Translations under genes and position numbers: made by a program
Part shown: one piece after another, positions 1 to 7,610 of the stretch
How the letters are laid out: the number at the start of each line of letters is the position of its first letter
Position numbering within the stretch: the first letter of the stretch is position 1
Assembly: GCF_000420505.1 (NCBI RefSeq)
Contig: NZ_ATVB01000011.1
Span: 1-58,783 of the forward strand
Origin: Alloscardovia omnicolens DSM 21503
Lineage (GTDB): Bacteria; Actinomycetota; Actinomycetes; Actinomycetales; Bifidobacteriaceae
Direction: 5' to 3'
Length of the DNA: 58,783 bases
The notes under the pieces: generated by a model
Told to the model about the DNA's origin: nothing
Databases searched by the model: none
The model's input: only the letters and a program-made list of their open reading frames with translations

Positions 1-24
1 TGGTACTAATAGTCGAAGACAATA
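1..24 (+). rRNA. 23S rRNA, 3' end only (partial)
   Basis: The window opens with the conserved 3'-terminal stretch of 23S rRNA (TGGTACTAATAG and the bases after it). The rest of the gene lies upstream of the window. The exact 3' end cannot be set because the 5' partner of the terminal stem is missing, so the end given is approximate. The spacer that follows (about 25-179) contains no tRNA. It holds a small hairpin at 69-85 (TTCCTT, 5-nt loop, AAGGAA), probably part of precursor processing. Confidence 0.8.
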
Positions 25-179
25 ACACACCATAATTTTTTATGGTTTTGGTTAAACATTGAATACTCTTCCTTGCAACAAGGAACATTAAATCTGCGTA
101 CAAAACGATTCGCGTCTGCTAGCCGGTCCCCAAACCAACACGAGCCTCGTGTCGGTGGATACGAGGATAATTAAAGATT

Positions 180-298
180 TTGCGGTGGTCATGGCCTAGG
201 GGAAACGCCCAGTCTCCATTTCGAACCTGGAAGCTAAGACCTAGCACGGTGATGGTACTGCACTCGATAGGGTGTGGGAGAGTAACAAACCGCCGCAA
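180..298 (+). rRNA. rrf: 5S rRNA
   Basis: This is a 119-nt 5S rRNA. The ends pair to make the terminal helix (TTGCGGTGGT at 180-189 with ACCGCCGCAA at 289-298). Internal 5S landmarks are present, such as CGAACCTGGAAGCTAAG and the GATGGTACTGC region. It follows the 23S end directly and is closed by a strong terminator, as expected for the last gene of an rRNA operon. Confidence 0.95.
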
Positions 299-309
299 CA
301 ACACTTATT

Positions 310-342
310 AAAGAGGGCGACCATGATAGGTCGCCCTCTTTT
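310..342 (+). terminator. Rho-independent terminator of the rRNA operon
   Basis: A perfect 12-bp stem (AAGAGGGCGACC at 311-322 with GGTCGCCCTCTT at 329-340), a 6-nt loop and a run of Ts lie just after 5S rRNA. Confidence 0.9.
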
Positions 343-446
343 CATATATACACATTTTCCTCTCTTCTTTCTCAGTATTTTCTTATACAATATGTAAGGC
401 TTTCTATCAATCAGATAGAGGAAGACAAAGAAGAAAGATTTAACCA

Positions 447-1175
447 ATGACATTCCCATTATGGATGCAGCTTCTTGCAGAGTTTGCTGGAACTGCTATT
501 TTGATGCTTTTCGGTAACGGTGCTGTGGCTAATCACTTGCTTACCGGTACTAAGGGTCATAACGCCGGCTGGGCTAATATCGCTACCGGTTACGGTCTCG
601 GTGTAATGATTCCTGTAGCTATGTTCGGTGTCGTTTCTGGCGCTCATATCAACCCAGCTATGACCATCGGTCAGGCTGTAAACGGCATGATCTCATGGGA
701 TAAAGCAGGTCTGTACATTCTCGCTCAGCTGGCCGGCGCTTTCTTCGGTCAGGTAGTTGTATGGATTATGTACAAGCCGTTCTACGATAAGACCGAAAAC
801 GCGGGCGAGATCTTCGCAACCTTCGCAACCACCGACGAGGCAGAGGACAAGGCAAACTACTTCATTAACGAGTTCGTAGGTACCCTTATCCTCGTATTCG
901 GTGCGCTCACCATCCTCAGCCTTGACTGGGGTAAGCAGGCTCCAATCGCAGCCGCTATTATCGTAGGCTTCATTGTTTGGGGTCTCGTAGCTTCCATGGG
1001 TGGTCCAACCGGTCCAGCTCTGAACCCTGCGCGCGACTTGATGCCTCGCCTGGCTCACGCTTTGTTGCCAATCGAGCACAAGGGCAGCTCTCGCTGGGGT
1101 GAGGCTTGGATTCCAGTTGTAGCGCCAATCTGCGGTGCTATCGTGGGTGTATTCCTCGCAGGCATCTTCTTCTAA
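447..1175 (+). CDS. MIP-family channel, aquaglyceroporin (GlpF-like)
   Basis: This 242-residue protein is an inner-membrane channel for glycerol, water and small polyols. Both half-helix signatures are visible: an NPA motif in HINPAMTIGQ near residue 70 and a second in GPALNPARD near residue 190. The Asp after the second NPAR is the mark of glycerol facilitators rather than strict water channels. Six hydrophobic segments fit the family, and the length is usual. The start is preceded by the purine-rich stretch GAAGAAAG. A TACAAT hexamer at 386-391 could be the -10 of its own promoter. It sits alone between the rRNA terminator and its own terminator. Substrate is inferred from the motif only. 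Confidence 0.9.
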   Translation: MTFPLWMQLLAEFAGTAILMLFGNGAVANHLLTGTKGHNAGWANIATGYGLGVMIPVAMFGVVSGAHINPAMTIGQAVNGMISWDKAGLYILAQLAGAFFGQVVVWIMYKPFYDKTENAGEIFATFATTDEAEDKANYFINEFVGTLILVFGALTILSLDWGKQAPIAAAIIVGFIVWGLVASMGGPTGPALNPARDLMPRLAHALLPIEHKGSSRWGEAWIPVVAPICGAIVGVFLAGIFF

Positions 1176-1210
1176 GGAGAAGCGTTGTAGCTACTCGTAG
1201 CGATTTAGAT

Positions 1211-1245
1211 AAGGGAGATATGGCTTCGGCTGTATCTCCCTTTTT
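1211..1245 (+). terminator. Rho-independent terminator after the aquaglyceroporin gene
   Basis: AAGGGAGATA pairs with TATCTCCCTT across a loop containing CTTCGG, followed by five Ts. Confidence 0.9.
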
Positions 1246-1265
1246 GCGTTTATGGGGTGGTTGTG

Positions 1266-1453
1266 TTGTGGTGAGCGAACCGGTATGGGCGCATCGCTCA
1301 ATGCCACAAACGTGAACGGTCATATAGGGCTCAAGCTAATGTGATGAGCGAATTGCTGGTGATGCATCGCTCACTACAGCTCGAAATAGCCGGTTTCAAG
1401 TGTGCTTCTCGCCGTGGAGAGCGAAGCGCTACCTGAGCATCGCTCACCACGGC
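1266..1453. repeat. Three successive hairpins with a shared GAGCGA/TCGCTC core
   Basis: The 363-nt gap 1246-1608 carries three stem-loops. The inner stem is TGAGCGA/TCGCTCA at 1272-1278/1294-1300 and 1345-1351/1367-1373, and GAGCGA/TCGCTC at 1419-1424/1440-1445. All three loops are exactly 15 nt long and end in GCA. The first and third have unrelated outer stems that still pair: TTGTGG with CCACAA (1266-1271 and 1304-1309), and GCCGTGG with CCACGGC (1411-1417 and 1447-1453). No ORF with a credible start covers them. Function is unknown. Confidence 0.75.
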
Positions 1454-1595
1454 TACATCTGGTGGCGTGAAAAGTGATTGACTTTACGACTCGTTGCCCA
1501 CAGCCCCAAAACCATCATTATAAGGTCGTGAAAAACGAGCCGTACCGTAAATCACTCCTCACGACCCTCGCCCACACACAAACCACACCCCGCAC

Positions 1596-1601
1596 TATAG
1601 T
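1596..1601 (+). promoter_or_regulatory. -10 box of a leaderless promoter for the YggS-family gene
   Basis: TATAGT ends 7 nt before the ATG at 1609, so transcription would start at or next to the start codon. There is no Shine-Dalgarno sequence. This site favours the start at 1609 over the longer frame that opens at 1474. Confidence 0.65.
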
Positions 1602-1608
1602 GGACAGC

Positions 1609-2394
1609 ATGACTGCATACATGGATCATAAAGACTTAGCAAACACCACAATCACGCCCGAAAGAGCACAACAAATCTCCGATGGCGTGCATCGAACGCT
1701 GGAAGCGGTCAGCCAGGCGGCAGTCAAAGCGGGGCGCAAGCCTCACGAGGTAACGCTACTTGCGGCTACAAAAACGCGCGACGTGGCAGAAATCCTGTCG
1801 GCTATCGACGCGGGTATCCGCTGTATCGGCGAAAATCGTCCGCAAGAAATCCTCGCGAAAGCAGAATGTCTCAAGCAGGGCCTAGCCGAGCGCGGTCTGA
1901 GCATACCTCAGCACATGATTGGTCAGCTGCAGTCAAATAAAATCTCTAAGGTACTGCCGTATGTGCAGGTTATCGAGTCGGTGGATTCGCTCAAGCTGGC
2001 CGAGCGCATCGCCCGCCGCCTAGAGGCCAGCGCAGAGACCAGCGAGCAAACGCACACTGTGGGCGTCTATCTCGAGGTAAACGAGTCGGGCGAGGAGAGC
2101 AAGTCGGGCTGCGAGCCGCAGGAAGCGCTCGAAATGGCGGCGGCGATTAACGCTATACCTCAGCTGCGTCTCGAGGGTCTCATGACTATCGGTGCGCATG
2201 TGCAGGACGAGAAAATCGTGCGCCGTGGTTTTGAGGACCTCCGCAATCTGCGCGATAGCCTGCGCGAAGGCGGTATCGAAACCTGCAGTCAGCTGTCGAT
2301 GGGTATGAGCGCGGATATGCAGTGGGCTATCGAGGAGGGCTCGACCATCGTGCGCGTGGGAACGGGCATTTTTGGCGCCCGCGCGTTTATCTAA
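1609..2394 (+). CDS. YggS/PROSC-family pyridoxal phosphate homeostasis protein
   Basis: This 261-residue protein belongs to the single-domain PLP-binding alanine-racemase-fold family, which carries PLP and affects B6 and amino-acid homeostasis but has no known catalytic turnover. The PLP lysine lies in LLAATKTR, followed by the family motifs GENRPQE (usually GENRVQE), HMIGQLQSNK, ESVDS, the SMGMSADMQWAI box and the C-terminal RVGTGIFGAR. The open frame extends back to 1474, but the extra 45 residues are not family-like and the TATAGT box points to 1609 (1621 is a second candidate). By eye this gene is richer in G/C-ending codons than its neighbours. In many bacteria it lies near division genes, which is not the case here. 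Confidence 0.92.
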   Translation: MTAYMDHKDLANTTITPERAQQISDGVHRTLEAVSQAAVKAGRKPHEVTLLAATKTRDVAEILSAIDAGIRCIGENRPQEILAKAECLKQGLAERGLSIPQHMIGQLQSNKISKVLPYVQVIESVDSLKLAERIARRLEASAETSEQTHTVGVYLEVNESGEESKSGCEPQEALEMAAAINAIPQLRLEGLMTIGAHVQDEKIVRRGFEDLRNLRDSLREGGIETCSQLSMGMSADMQWAIEEGSTIVRVGTGIFGARAFI

Positions 2395-2437
2395 CGCGTT
2401 CATCTAGCGAGCATTTTTCACGCGTTCGCGGGGTTTC

Positions 2438-2443
2438 TATATT
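2438..2443 (+). promoter_or_regulatory. -10 box (TATATT), probable leaderless promoter of the FAH-family gene
   Basis: TATATT ends 8 nt before the ATG at 2452, with no Shine-Dalgarno sequence between. No convincing terminator follows the upstream gene. Confidence 0.5.
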
Positions 2444-2451
2444 CTTAGAGT

Positions 2452-3267
2452 ATGAGAATTGCGCGTTTCAGTCATGATGATACCGTTTCGTACGCTTTCG
2501 TTCAGAAAGACGAGGAAGACGGCAAAGATTATCTCGTAGAATTATCTGGTTACCCTTTGGGTGGAGCTCCCGTATCGCCGACTGGCGAGCGTTTCGGCGT
2601 GGACGATGAGGGAGTGCGCTTGCTGGCTCCTATTATTCCGAGCAAAATTTACGGTATTGCCAAGAACTACGAGGCTCATGCTCAATATATGGGCGAGATT
2701 AATGGCATGGCTGGCGTTCATGCGCCTGAAGATATGGTTATTTTCTCTAAGCCATCCACCTCTGTTATTGGTCCGGACGATCCGATTGTTTTCCCAGACT
2801 TTAGCAACGATATGAATTTCGAGCCAGAAGTTGCCGTGGTTATCGGTCGCATCGCGAAGAACGTGAGCGAAGAAGAAGCTATGAACTATGTGCTCGGTTT
2901 TACGTGCACCAATGACGTAACTTTGCGAGACCTGCAAGGCGATGACCCCACATGGACGCGCGCTAAAGGCTTCGATACTGCATGCCCGCTGGGTCCATGG
3001 ATTGAGACAGATTTGGATCATTCGAATGCTCAGATTAGTTTCACTTTGAACGGCGAGGACGTGCCGGAAGCTTCTGGGACGACCGCGAATTTGATTCATT
3101 CGATTGAACAGCAGATCGCTTTTATCTCCAGTTTCGCGACCCTTTTGCCGGGCGATGTTATTTTGACCGGTACCCCATACGCTACTGGCAGTTTAAAGCC
3201 GGGCGATGAGGCGATTGTGCATGTACAAGGTATTGGCGATTTGCGTAACGTAGTAGTGCGCGCATAA
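2452..3267 (+). CDS. Fumarylacetoacetate hydrolase (FAH) family protein
   Basis: This 271-residue cytoplasmic enzyme matches the FAH superfamily, whose members hydrolyse or decarboxylate acyl-pyruvate-type 2-oxo acids using a divalent metal. Visible family blocks are KIYGIAKNYEAHA, FSKPSTSVIGP, the metal-binding FEPEVAVVIGR (E-x-E), GFTCTNDVTLRDLQ, KGFDTACPLGPWI and the C-terminal GDVILTGTP. The length is typical for the single-domain bacterial members. The natural substrate cannot be told from sequence; many bacterial members act on oxaloacetate or acylpyruvates. It ends 27 nt before hom, with no terminator between, so it may be transcribed with it. Confidence 0.9.
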   Translation: MRIARFSHDDTVSYAFVQKDEEDGKDYLVELSGYPLGGAPVSPTGERFGVDDEGVRLLAPIIPSKIYGIAKNYEAHAQYMGEINGMAGVHAPEDMVIFSKPSTSVIGPDDPIVFPDFSNDMNFEPEVAVVIGRIAKNVSEEEAMNYVLGFTCTNDVTLRDLQGDDPTWTRAKGFDTACPLGPWIETDLDHSNAQISFTLNGEDVPEASGTTANLIHSIEQQIAFISSFATLLPGDVILTGTPYATGSLKPGDEAIVHVQGIGDLRNVVVRA

Positions 3268-3294
3268 ATTTGATCACAAGAATGTGGAGACAAT

Positions 3295-4584
3295 ATGGCA
3301 GAGAAAACCGTTAAAGTAGCGCTGTTAGGTGCTGGAACAGTAGGTTCGCAGACCGCACGTTTGCTCGTAGAACAGGCTGATGAACTTGCTCGCCGCGCAG
3401 GCGCTCGCATCGAATTAACCGGTGTGGCTGTTCTCGACCCGAACGAAGTAAACGATCCATGGATTGATAAGTCGCTGCTCACCACAGAAACATTAGACTT
3501 AACCACGCGCGCAGACATTGTTGTAGAGCTCATCGGCGGCATTGAACCTGCCCGCACATTCGTTCTCAGTGCGCTCAATCATGGCGCTTCCGTAGTTACT
3601 GCGAATAAGGCGCTGCTGGCTCAGCATGGTCCAGAACTGTACGAAGCTGCAGAAAAGAACGGCGTAGATATTTACTTCGAAGCAGCTGTGGGCGGCGCTA
3701 TTCCAATTGTGCGCCCATTGCGCGAGTCGATGGTGGGAGACCGCATTAACCGCATTATGGGTATTGTGAACGGTACCACCAACTATATTCTCGATGAAAT
3801 GACCACCAAGGGCTTGGCTTTCGACACCGTACTCAAGGACGCACAGGCTAAGGGCTTCGCAGAGGCCGACCCAACCGCAGATATTGGCGGTTTCGATGCC
3901 GCTGCGAAGGCTGCCATTATGGCTGTTCTCGCATTCCATCGCGATGTTCGCATGGACGATGTAAATATCGAGGGTATTGAACACCTCACCGAATCGGATA
4001 TTGCTGCAGCCCGCGCGATGAACCGCATCATCAAGCTTCTTGCTGTTGTTGAGCGTTCTGAGCAGGGTATTACTGCCGGCGTGTATCCGGTTATGCTGCC
4101 AGAAAATCATCAGCTGGCCAAGGTATCGGGCAGCTTTAACGCGGTCTTCGTGGAGGGCGAAGCTTCTGACGATCTCATGTTCTACGGTCGCGGTGCAGGT
4201 GGCGCTCCAACTGCTTCTGCGGTAGCCGGCGATATCGTAACTGTTGCGCGTCACCGTGCTGCAGGCTCTACTGGTCCGCTCATCCCGCTGTACTCGAACG
4301 AGCCAATCGTGGATGCTTCCGAAGTGGAATCCTCCTACATGATGCGCTTAAGCGTAGCTGACGCTGTCGGCGTGCTCGCGCGCGTCTCCGATATTTTTGC
4401 TAAGCACAACATTTCTATTCGTGCAGTGCAGCAGCGTCCAGAAGAAGACGAAAACGGCAATCACGAATTATGGATTACCACTCATAACGTGGCTGATCGA
4501 GTTATTCGCGAAACAGCAGAAGAAGTATCCAATGCTAAATCTATTGGCTCTGTGCTGTCGATTATGCGAGTTTTTGAAGACTAA
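3295..4584 (+). CDS. hom: Homoserine dehydrogenase
   Basis: This 429-residue enzyme reduces aspartate semialdehyde to homoserine, the branch point to threonine and methionine. The N-terminal Rossmann motif is LLGAGTVGSQ (about residues 10-19). The substrate-binding part follows with ANKALLAQHG, the GIVNGTTNYIL block and the catalytic region around KGFAEADPTADIGGFDAA. A C-terminal ACT domain (about residues 350-429) suggests feedback control by threonine. GGAG about 8 nt ahead of the ATG supports the start. It is followed by thrB, but the two are separated by a 197-nt gap with a phased repeat and a fresh promoter. Confidence 0.96.
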   Translation: MAEKTVKVALLGAGTVGSQTARLLVEQADELARRAGARIELTGVAVLDPNEVNDPWIDKSLLTTETLDLTTRADIVVELIGGIEPARTFVLSALNHGASVVTANKALLAQHGPELYEAAEKNGVDIYFEAAVGGAIPIVRPLRESMVGDRINRIMGIVNGTTNYILDEMTTKGLAFDTVLKDAQAKGFAEADPTADIGGFDAAAKAAIMAVLAFHRDVRMDDVNIEGIEHLTESDIAAARAMNRIIKLLAVVERSEQGITAGVYPVMLPENHQLAKVSGSFNAVFVEGEASDDLMFYGRGAGGAPTASAVAGDIVTVARHRAAGSTGPLIPLYSNEPIVDASEVESSYMMRLSVADAVGVLARVSDIFAKHNISIRAVQQRPEEDENGNHELWITTHNVADRVIRETAEEVSNAKSIGSVLSIMRVFED

Positions 4585-4649
4585 TAGACAGAAACTGTGT
4601 AACTGATGTGAAGTGTGTAACTGAATCCAGCGCTGACTGAAGTGAGAGG

Positions 4650-4749
4650 CTTGAGAAGCTTGAGTGTTTTCTTATCTCGAGTATTCTCTTATCTCGAGCC
4701 GCTTGAGTGTCTCGAGTCGCTTCCTATCTTGAGTATTTTTTATCTTGAG
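4650..4749. repeat. Phased CTYGAG repeat between hom and thrB
   Basis: CTTGAG or CTCGAG occurs eight times in 100 bp, starting at 4650, 4659, 4676, 4693, 4702, 4711, 4728 and 4744. The spacings are 9, 17, 17, 9, 9, 17 and 16, multiples of about 8.5 nt. Four of the copies are extended to TATCTYGAG (4673, 4690, 4725, 4741). It ends 20 nt before the thrB -10 box. Confidence 0.85.
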
Positions 4750-4768
4750 CCAGCTCTGAGAAACAGCA

Positions 4769-4774
4769 TATAGT
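4769..4774 (+). promoter_or_regulatory. -10 box (TATAGT) of thrB, leaderless if the first ATG is used
   Basis: TATAGT is followed by the 7-nt AAGGAAC and then ATGATG. If the first ATG (4782) is used the mRNA is leaderless. AAGGA could only serve as a ribosome site if transcription starts further upstream. Confidence 0.65.
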
Positions 4775-4781
4775 AAGGAAC

Positions 4782-5711
4782 ATGATGGTTTTTGCAGCAT
4801 CGCGCGTTCGTGTGGACGTTCCAGCAACAAGCGCCAACTTGGGACCTGGTTTCGACGCCTGCGGTTTAGCCTTGGGCTTCTACGACACGATTTATGTAGA
4901 AGCTTTGCCTACACAAAGCGTAGATATTGAGATTATTGGTGAGGGTGCAGATACATTGCCGCGCGATGAGCGTCACCTGATTGTTAAAGCTTTGCGGGCT
5001 GCTGCTGAAGAGTTTGATTTGCCGGAGTTTGGTTTGCGCATGAAAGCGTATAACCGTATTCCTCAGTCCCGCGGAATGGGGTCATCTGCTAGCGCTATTG
5101 TCGCGGGCGTTAGTTTGGCCGCTGGCTTAGCGGGATTAGATAGCACTCAGCGCGAAATACGCGATGCTATTTTCCAGGTTGCTGCGCGTATAGAGGGTCA
5201 TCCTGATAACGTAGCGCCAGCAGTCTATGGCGGTATGACAGTTTCGTGGAAGAGCGGGCAGGATTTTCGCACGCAAATATACCCAGTGCATAAAGATATT
5301 CATGCGTGGATTTTTATTCCGAATTTTGAATTGTCTACTGAAGAAGCGCGCAAAGTTTTGCCGTCAACCGTACCGTATGCAGATGCTTTGACTAATGTAT
5401 CGCGCGTTGCTCTGCTTCCAGCAGCTATGGCGAATGCAGATAATGACTTGTTATTTGAGGCGACTGAAGATACCTTGCATCAGCCGTATCGCGCACCTCT
5501 GATGCAAGCATCTGCTGATTTAATGACTTTCTTGCGCTCTCAAGGATACGCTTCTACTATTTCTGGCGCCGGTCCATGCGTGCTCGCATTACATGCTTCT
5601 GACGCTACCGATAGTTTGCATAATATTACTGCTCGTGGCGTGGATATGAGCCATTGGCATATGGTGCATTTATCGGTAGACCGTTCGGGAGTGCAGATTA
5701 GCGCTGAATAA
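4782..5711 (+). CDS. thrB: Homoserine kinase
   Basis: This 309-residue GHMP-family kinase phosphorylates L-homoserine with ATP on the way to threonine. The N-terminal strand VPATSANLGPGFDACG (residues 13-28) and the phosphate loop PQSRGMGSSASAIVAG (about residues 94-109) are typical. Later blocks are EGHPDNVAPAVYGG and the C-terminal SGAGPCVLAL. The length is usual. Two ATGs in tandem open the frame; the first sits at leaderless distance from a TATAGT box. With hom just upstream it completes two steps of threonine synthesis; thrC is not in this window. Confidence 0.95.
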   Translation: MMVFAASRVRVDVPATSANLGPGFDACGLALGFYDTIYVEALPTQSVDIEIIGEGADTLPRDERHLIVKALRAAAEEFDLPEFGLRMKAYNRIPQSRGMGSSASAIVAGVSLAAGLAGLDSTQREIRDAIFQVAARIEGHPDNVAPAVYGGMTVSWKSGQDFRTQIYPVHKDIHAWIFIPNFELSTEEARKVLPSTVPYADALTNVSRVALLPAAMANADNDLLFEATEDTLHQPYRAPLMQASADLMTFLRSQGYASTISGAGPCVLALHASDATDSLHNITARGVDMSHWHMVHLSVDRSGVQISAE

Positions 5712-5731
5712 CGTTGAAAAGGAGTGAAATT

Positions 5732-7054
5732 ATGACTATTCCTGTTGTTTTAGCTTCTCAATCGCCATCTCGCGCTCGTTTGCTGGTGCATGCCGGTATT
5801 TGTCCCACAATACGCGTATCGCATGTAGATGAAGATGCTGTTTTAGCGTCTTTGGCAACTGACCGCGGCGTGCACGTCAACGATTTAAGCGTTGAAGAGC
5901 GGGTGCTCGTTTTGGCGCGCGCTAAAGCACAAGCTGTTGCTGATGACTACCGTTCCACGTGGAACACGATGCAGGAGGCTCGCGGAGAGTTAACAATTTC
6001 GCGTCCGATAGAGCAAGGGCAGGGAAGCGTTGCCGAACGTGTTGATTTAGCTGATTACGTGCGTGACCACTTAGGGCTGTCGGGACTTGTGCGCGGTCCA
6101 GTGGTGATTGGCTGTGATTCGCTGTTCACTCTTGACGGGGCTGTGTATGGAAAGCCGCATACGGCTGAGGTTGCGCGTGAACGTTTACGCGCTATGCGTG
6201 GGGCTACAGGAACATTATGGACTGGTCATGTGGTTATTGATTTATCGACCGGAGATATGGCTCAGTCCATTAGTTACGCTCATGTGAATTTTGCTGACTT
6301 TAGCGATGATGATATTGAACGTTATATTGCAACAGGTGAACCATTGGAAGTGGCTGGCTGCTTTACTCTCGAAGGGATTGGCTCAGCATTTATTGAGTCT
6401 ATTCAAGGAGATCCTAGCGGTGTTATGGGTTTGAGCGTTCCCACGGTGCGTGCATTAGTTGAAGAACTGGGCATTAGTTGGACGAATCTGTGGAATGCGA
6501 CAGATGCTCAGATTTTCACCCATGCGAAAGAGGTGACCCCAGATATTCCGGACAGCAATATTATGCAACCTGGAGACGGGTGGATTGACTGTGCATGCGG
6601 GCATAAACATTGGGGGCGCAATAGTGCAGCGGGCGTACTCGTGGCACGACGCGATGATGATGGGAATATTTCCCATGTTGCTATGCAACACCGCGCAGTA
6701 TGGAGCGCGGAAGGGGGCACATGGGGCATCCCGGGTGGAGCGCTGGCAACGGGAGAAAACGTGATCGAGGGGGCGTTGCGCGAGGCTGCTGAAGAGGCGA
6801 ATATTCATCCGGACGATATTGTGGTGGTGGGCGCGTACTGCGAAGACCACGGTCCATGGAGCTACACAACAGTATTTGCTTTTGAAAAACCAGAACATAT
6901 GGTTCGTCCTCTTGCTACAGATGACGAAAGCGAAGATGTACGGTGGCTTGCAGTAGAAGACATGGATAGCGTGCCATTACTCTCGTACTTTAAGCAAGAT
7001 TGGGCGAATTTTGAGCAACGATTGAATGTTGTTGCTCGAGAGCAGCGCGTGTAA
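5732..7054 (+). CDS. Maf-family nucleotide pyrophosphatase fused to a Nudix hydrolase domain
   Basis: This 440-residue protein joins two house-cleaning enzymes. The N-terminal part is Maf-like: the LASQSPSRARLL signature at about residues 6-17, the catalytic-region VIGCDSLF, YGKPHTAEVARERL and the C-terminal GIGSAFIESIQGDPSGVMGL. Maf proteins hydrolyse non-canonical or modified NTPs to NMPs. After a linker, about residues 285-440 form a Nudix domain with a good box (GGALATGE, then REAAEEAN, about residues 333-356). The frame opens at 5714, but AAAGGAG at 5718-5724 places the start at 5732. It begins 20 nt after thrB. The Maf part contains an extra stretch between the signature and the VIGCDS block. 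Confidence 0.92.
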   Translation: MTIPVVLASQSPSRARLLVHAGICPTIRVSHVDEDAVLASLATDRGVHVNDLSVEERVLVLARAKAQAVADDYRSTWNTMQEARGELTISRPIEQGQGSVAERVDLADYVRDHLGLSGLVRGPVVIGCDSLFTLDGAVYGKPHTAEVARERLRAMRGATGTLWTGHVVIDLSTGDMAQSISYAHVNFADFSDDDIERYIATGEPLEVAGCFTLEGIGSAFIESIQGDPSGVMGLSVPTVRALVEELGISWTNLWNATDAQIFTHAKEVTPDIPDSNIMQPGDGWIDCACGHKHWGRNSAAGVLVARRDDDGNISHVAMQHRAVWSAEGGTWGIPGGALATGENVIEGALREAAEEANIHPDDIVVVGAYCEDHGPWSYTTVFAFEKPEHMVRPLATDDESEDVRWLAVEDMDSVPLLSYFKQDWANFEQRLNVVAREQRV

Positions 7055-7069
7055 ATACGCTATTCTACG

Positions 7070-7112
7070 TTGCTAGTGGAGGGTGGTCTAAAAGGGCATC
7101 CTCCACCAGCAA
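7070..7112 (+). terminator. Strong hairpin after the Maf-Nudix gene, without a T tract
   Basis: TTGCT-A-GTGGAGG pairs with CCTCCAC-C-AGCAA, 12 bp with one mismatch. It stands 15 nt after the stop codon. No run of Ts follows, so it may stabilise the 3' end rather than terminate transcription. Confidence 0.5.
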
Positions 7113-7225
7113 GTTCCACTAATCAATTCTGTCCGTGTTGTTTTGTCGCGCTTGGGACTTAGCGAGGTTTTTGGTTTTTGTTGGGCTTATCTGTTTATTA
7201 TTGCGGTGTGTAGGAGCCCTAGGGT

Positions 7226-7282
7226 GGTTCGTGAAGCATGACTTGGTAGAGCGTTCCACGATTCACGCACAGCACGAAGACT
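7226..7282 (-). repeat. Dispersed repeat family C, copy in minus orientation
   Basis: Read on the minus strand this stretch resembles the family C copies at 34297-34360 and 58438-58501: shared blocks are GTGAATC, GTGGAACGCT, CCAAGTCA and TTCACGAACC. It is the most diverged of the three clear copies. The 556-nt gap 7055-7610 otherwise contains the hairpin above, a copy of a GGACTTAGCGRGGTTT-type motif (7154-7170) and repeat A. Confidence 0.6.
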
Positions 7283-7441
7283 GAAAACACTCTTAACGAT
7301 GATCGCGAGCATTGCTAGCGTTCCACACTCACAACCTCCACGCACCTGCAATCTTCACAACCCCGATCAAAACCGAAGGGTCTGTTTTGTTCCTCGTGAG
7401 GCGATGGTAGCACTGTTGGTTGCCGTGCGTGCGTTTTCTGT

Positions 7442-7552
7442 TGTATCTTTCATGGCTGTGTTTAGCAGTGAATGGTAAAGCTTTTACCAGCTGCGATTTG
7501 AGTGGTCAAACAGCTTTAACGAGTAGTGCTATTGATAGCGGTGAAAGATACA
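7442..7552. repeat. Dispersed structured repeat family A, copy 1 (111 bp)
   Basis: The element is bounded by perfect 11-bp inverted ends (TGTATCTTTCA and TGAAAGATACA). It holds an internal hairpin TGGTAAA-GCT-TTTACCA at 7473-7489 and a smaller GCTA-TTGA-TAGC hairpin near the right end. A second copy of the same length lies at 22331-22441, 94 of 111 positions identical by manual alignment. Weaker similarity continues about 35 nt past the right end. A 64-codon frame at 7420-7614 lies across it and is judged spurious. Confidence 0.85.
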
Positions 7553-7610
7553 GCACGCGAATCACAATGAATCATTCTATTTATTCGTGGCGGAATTACC
7601 TTTCAGTGTT

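Noticed and set aside
1106-1315. 69-codon plus-strand frame over the end of the aquaglyceroporin gene
   Set aside because: It overlaps the gene in another frame and runs through its terminator.
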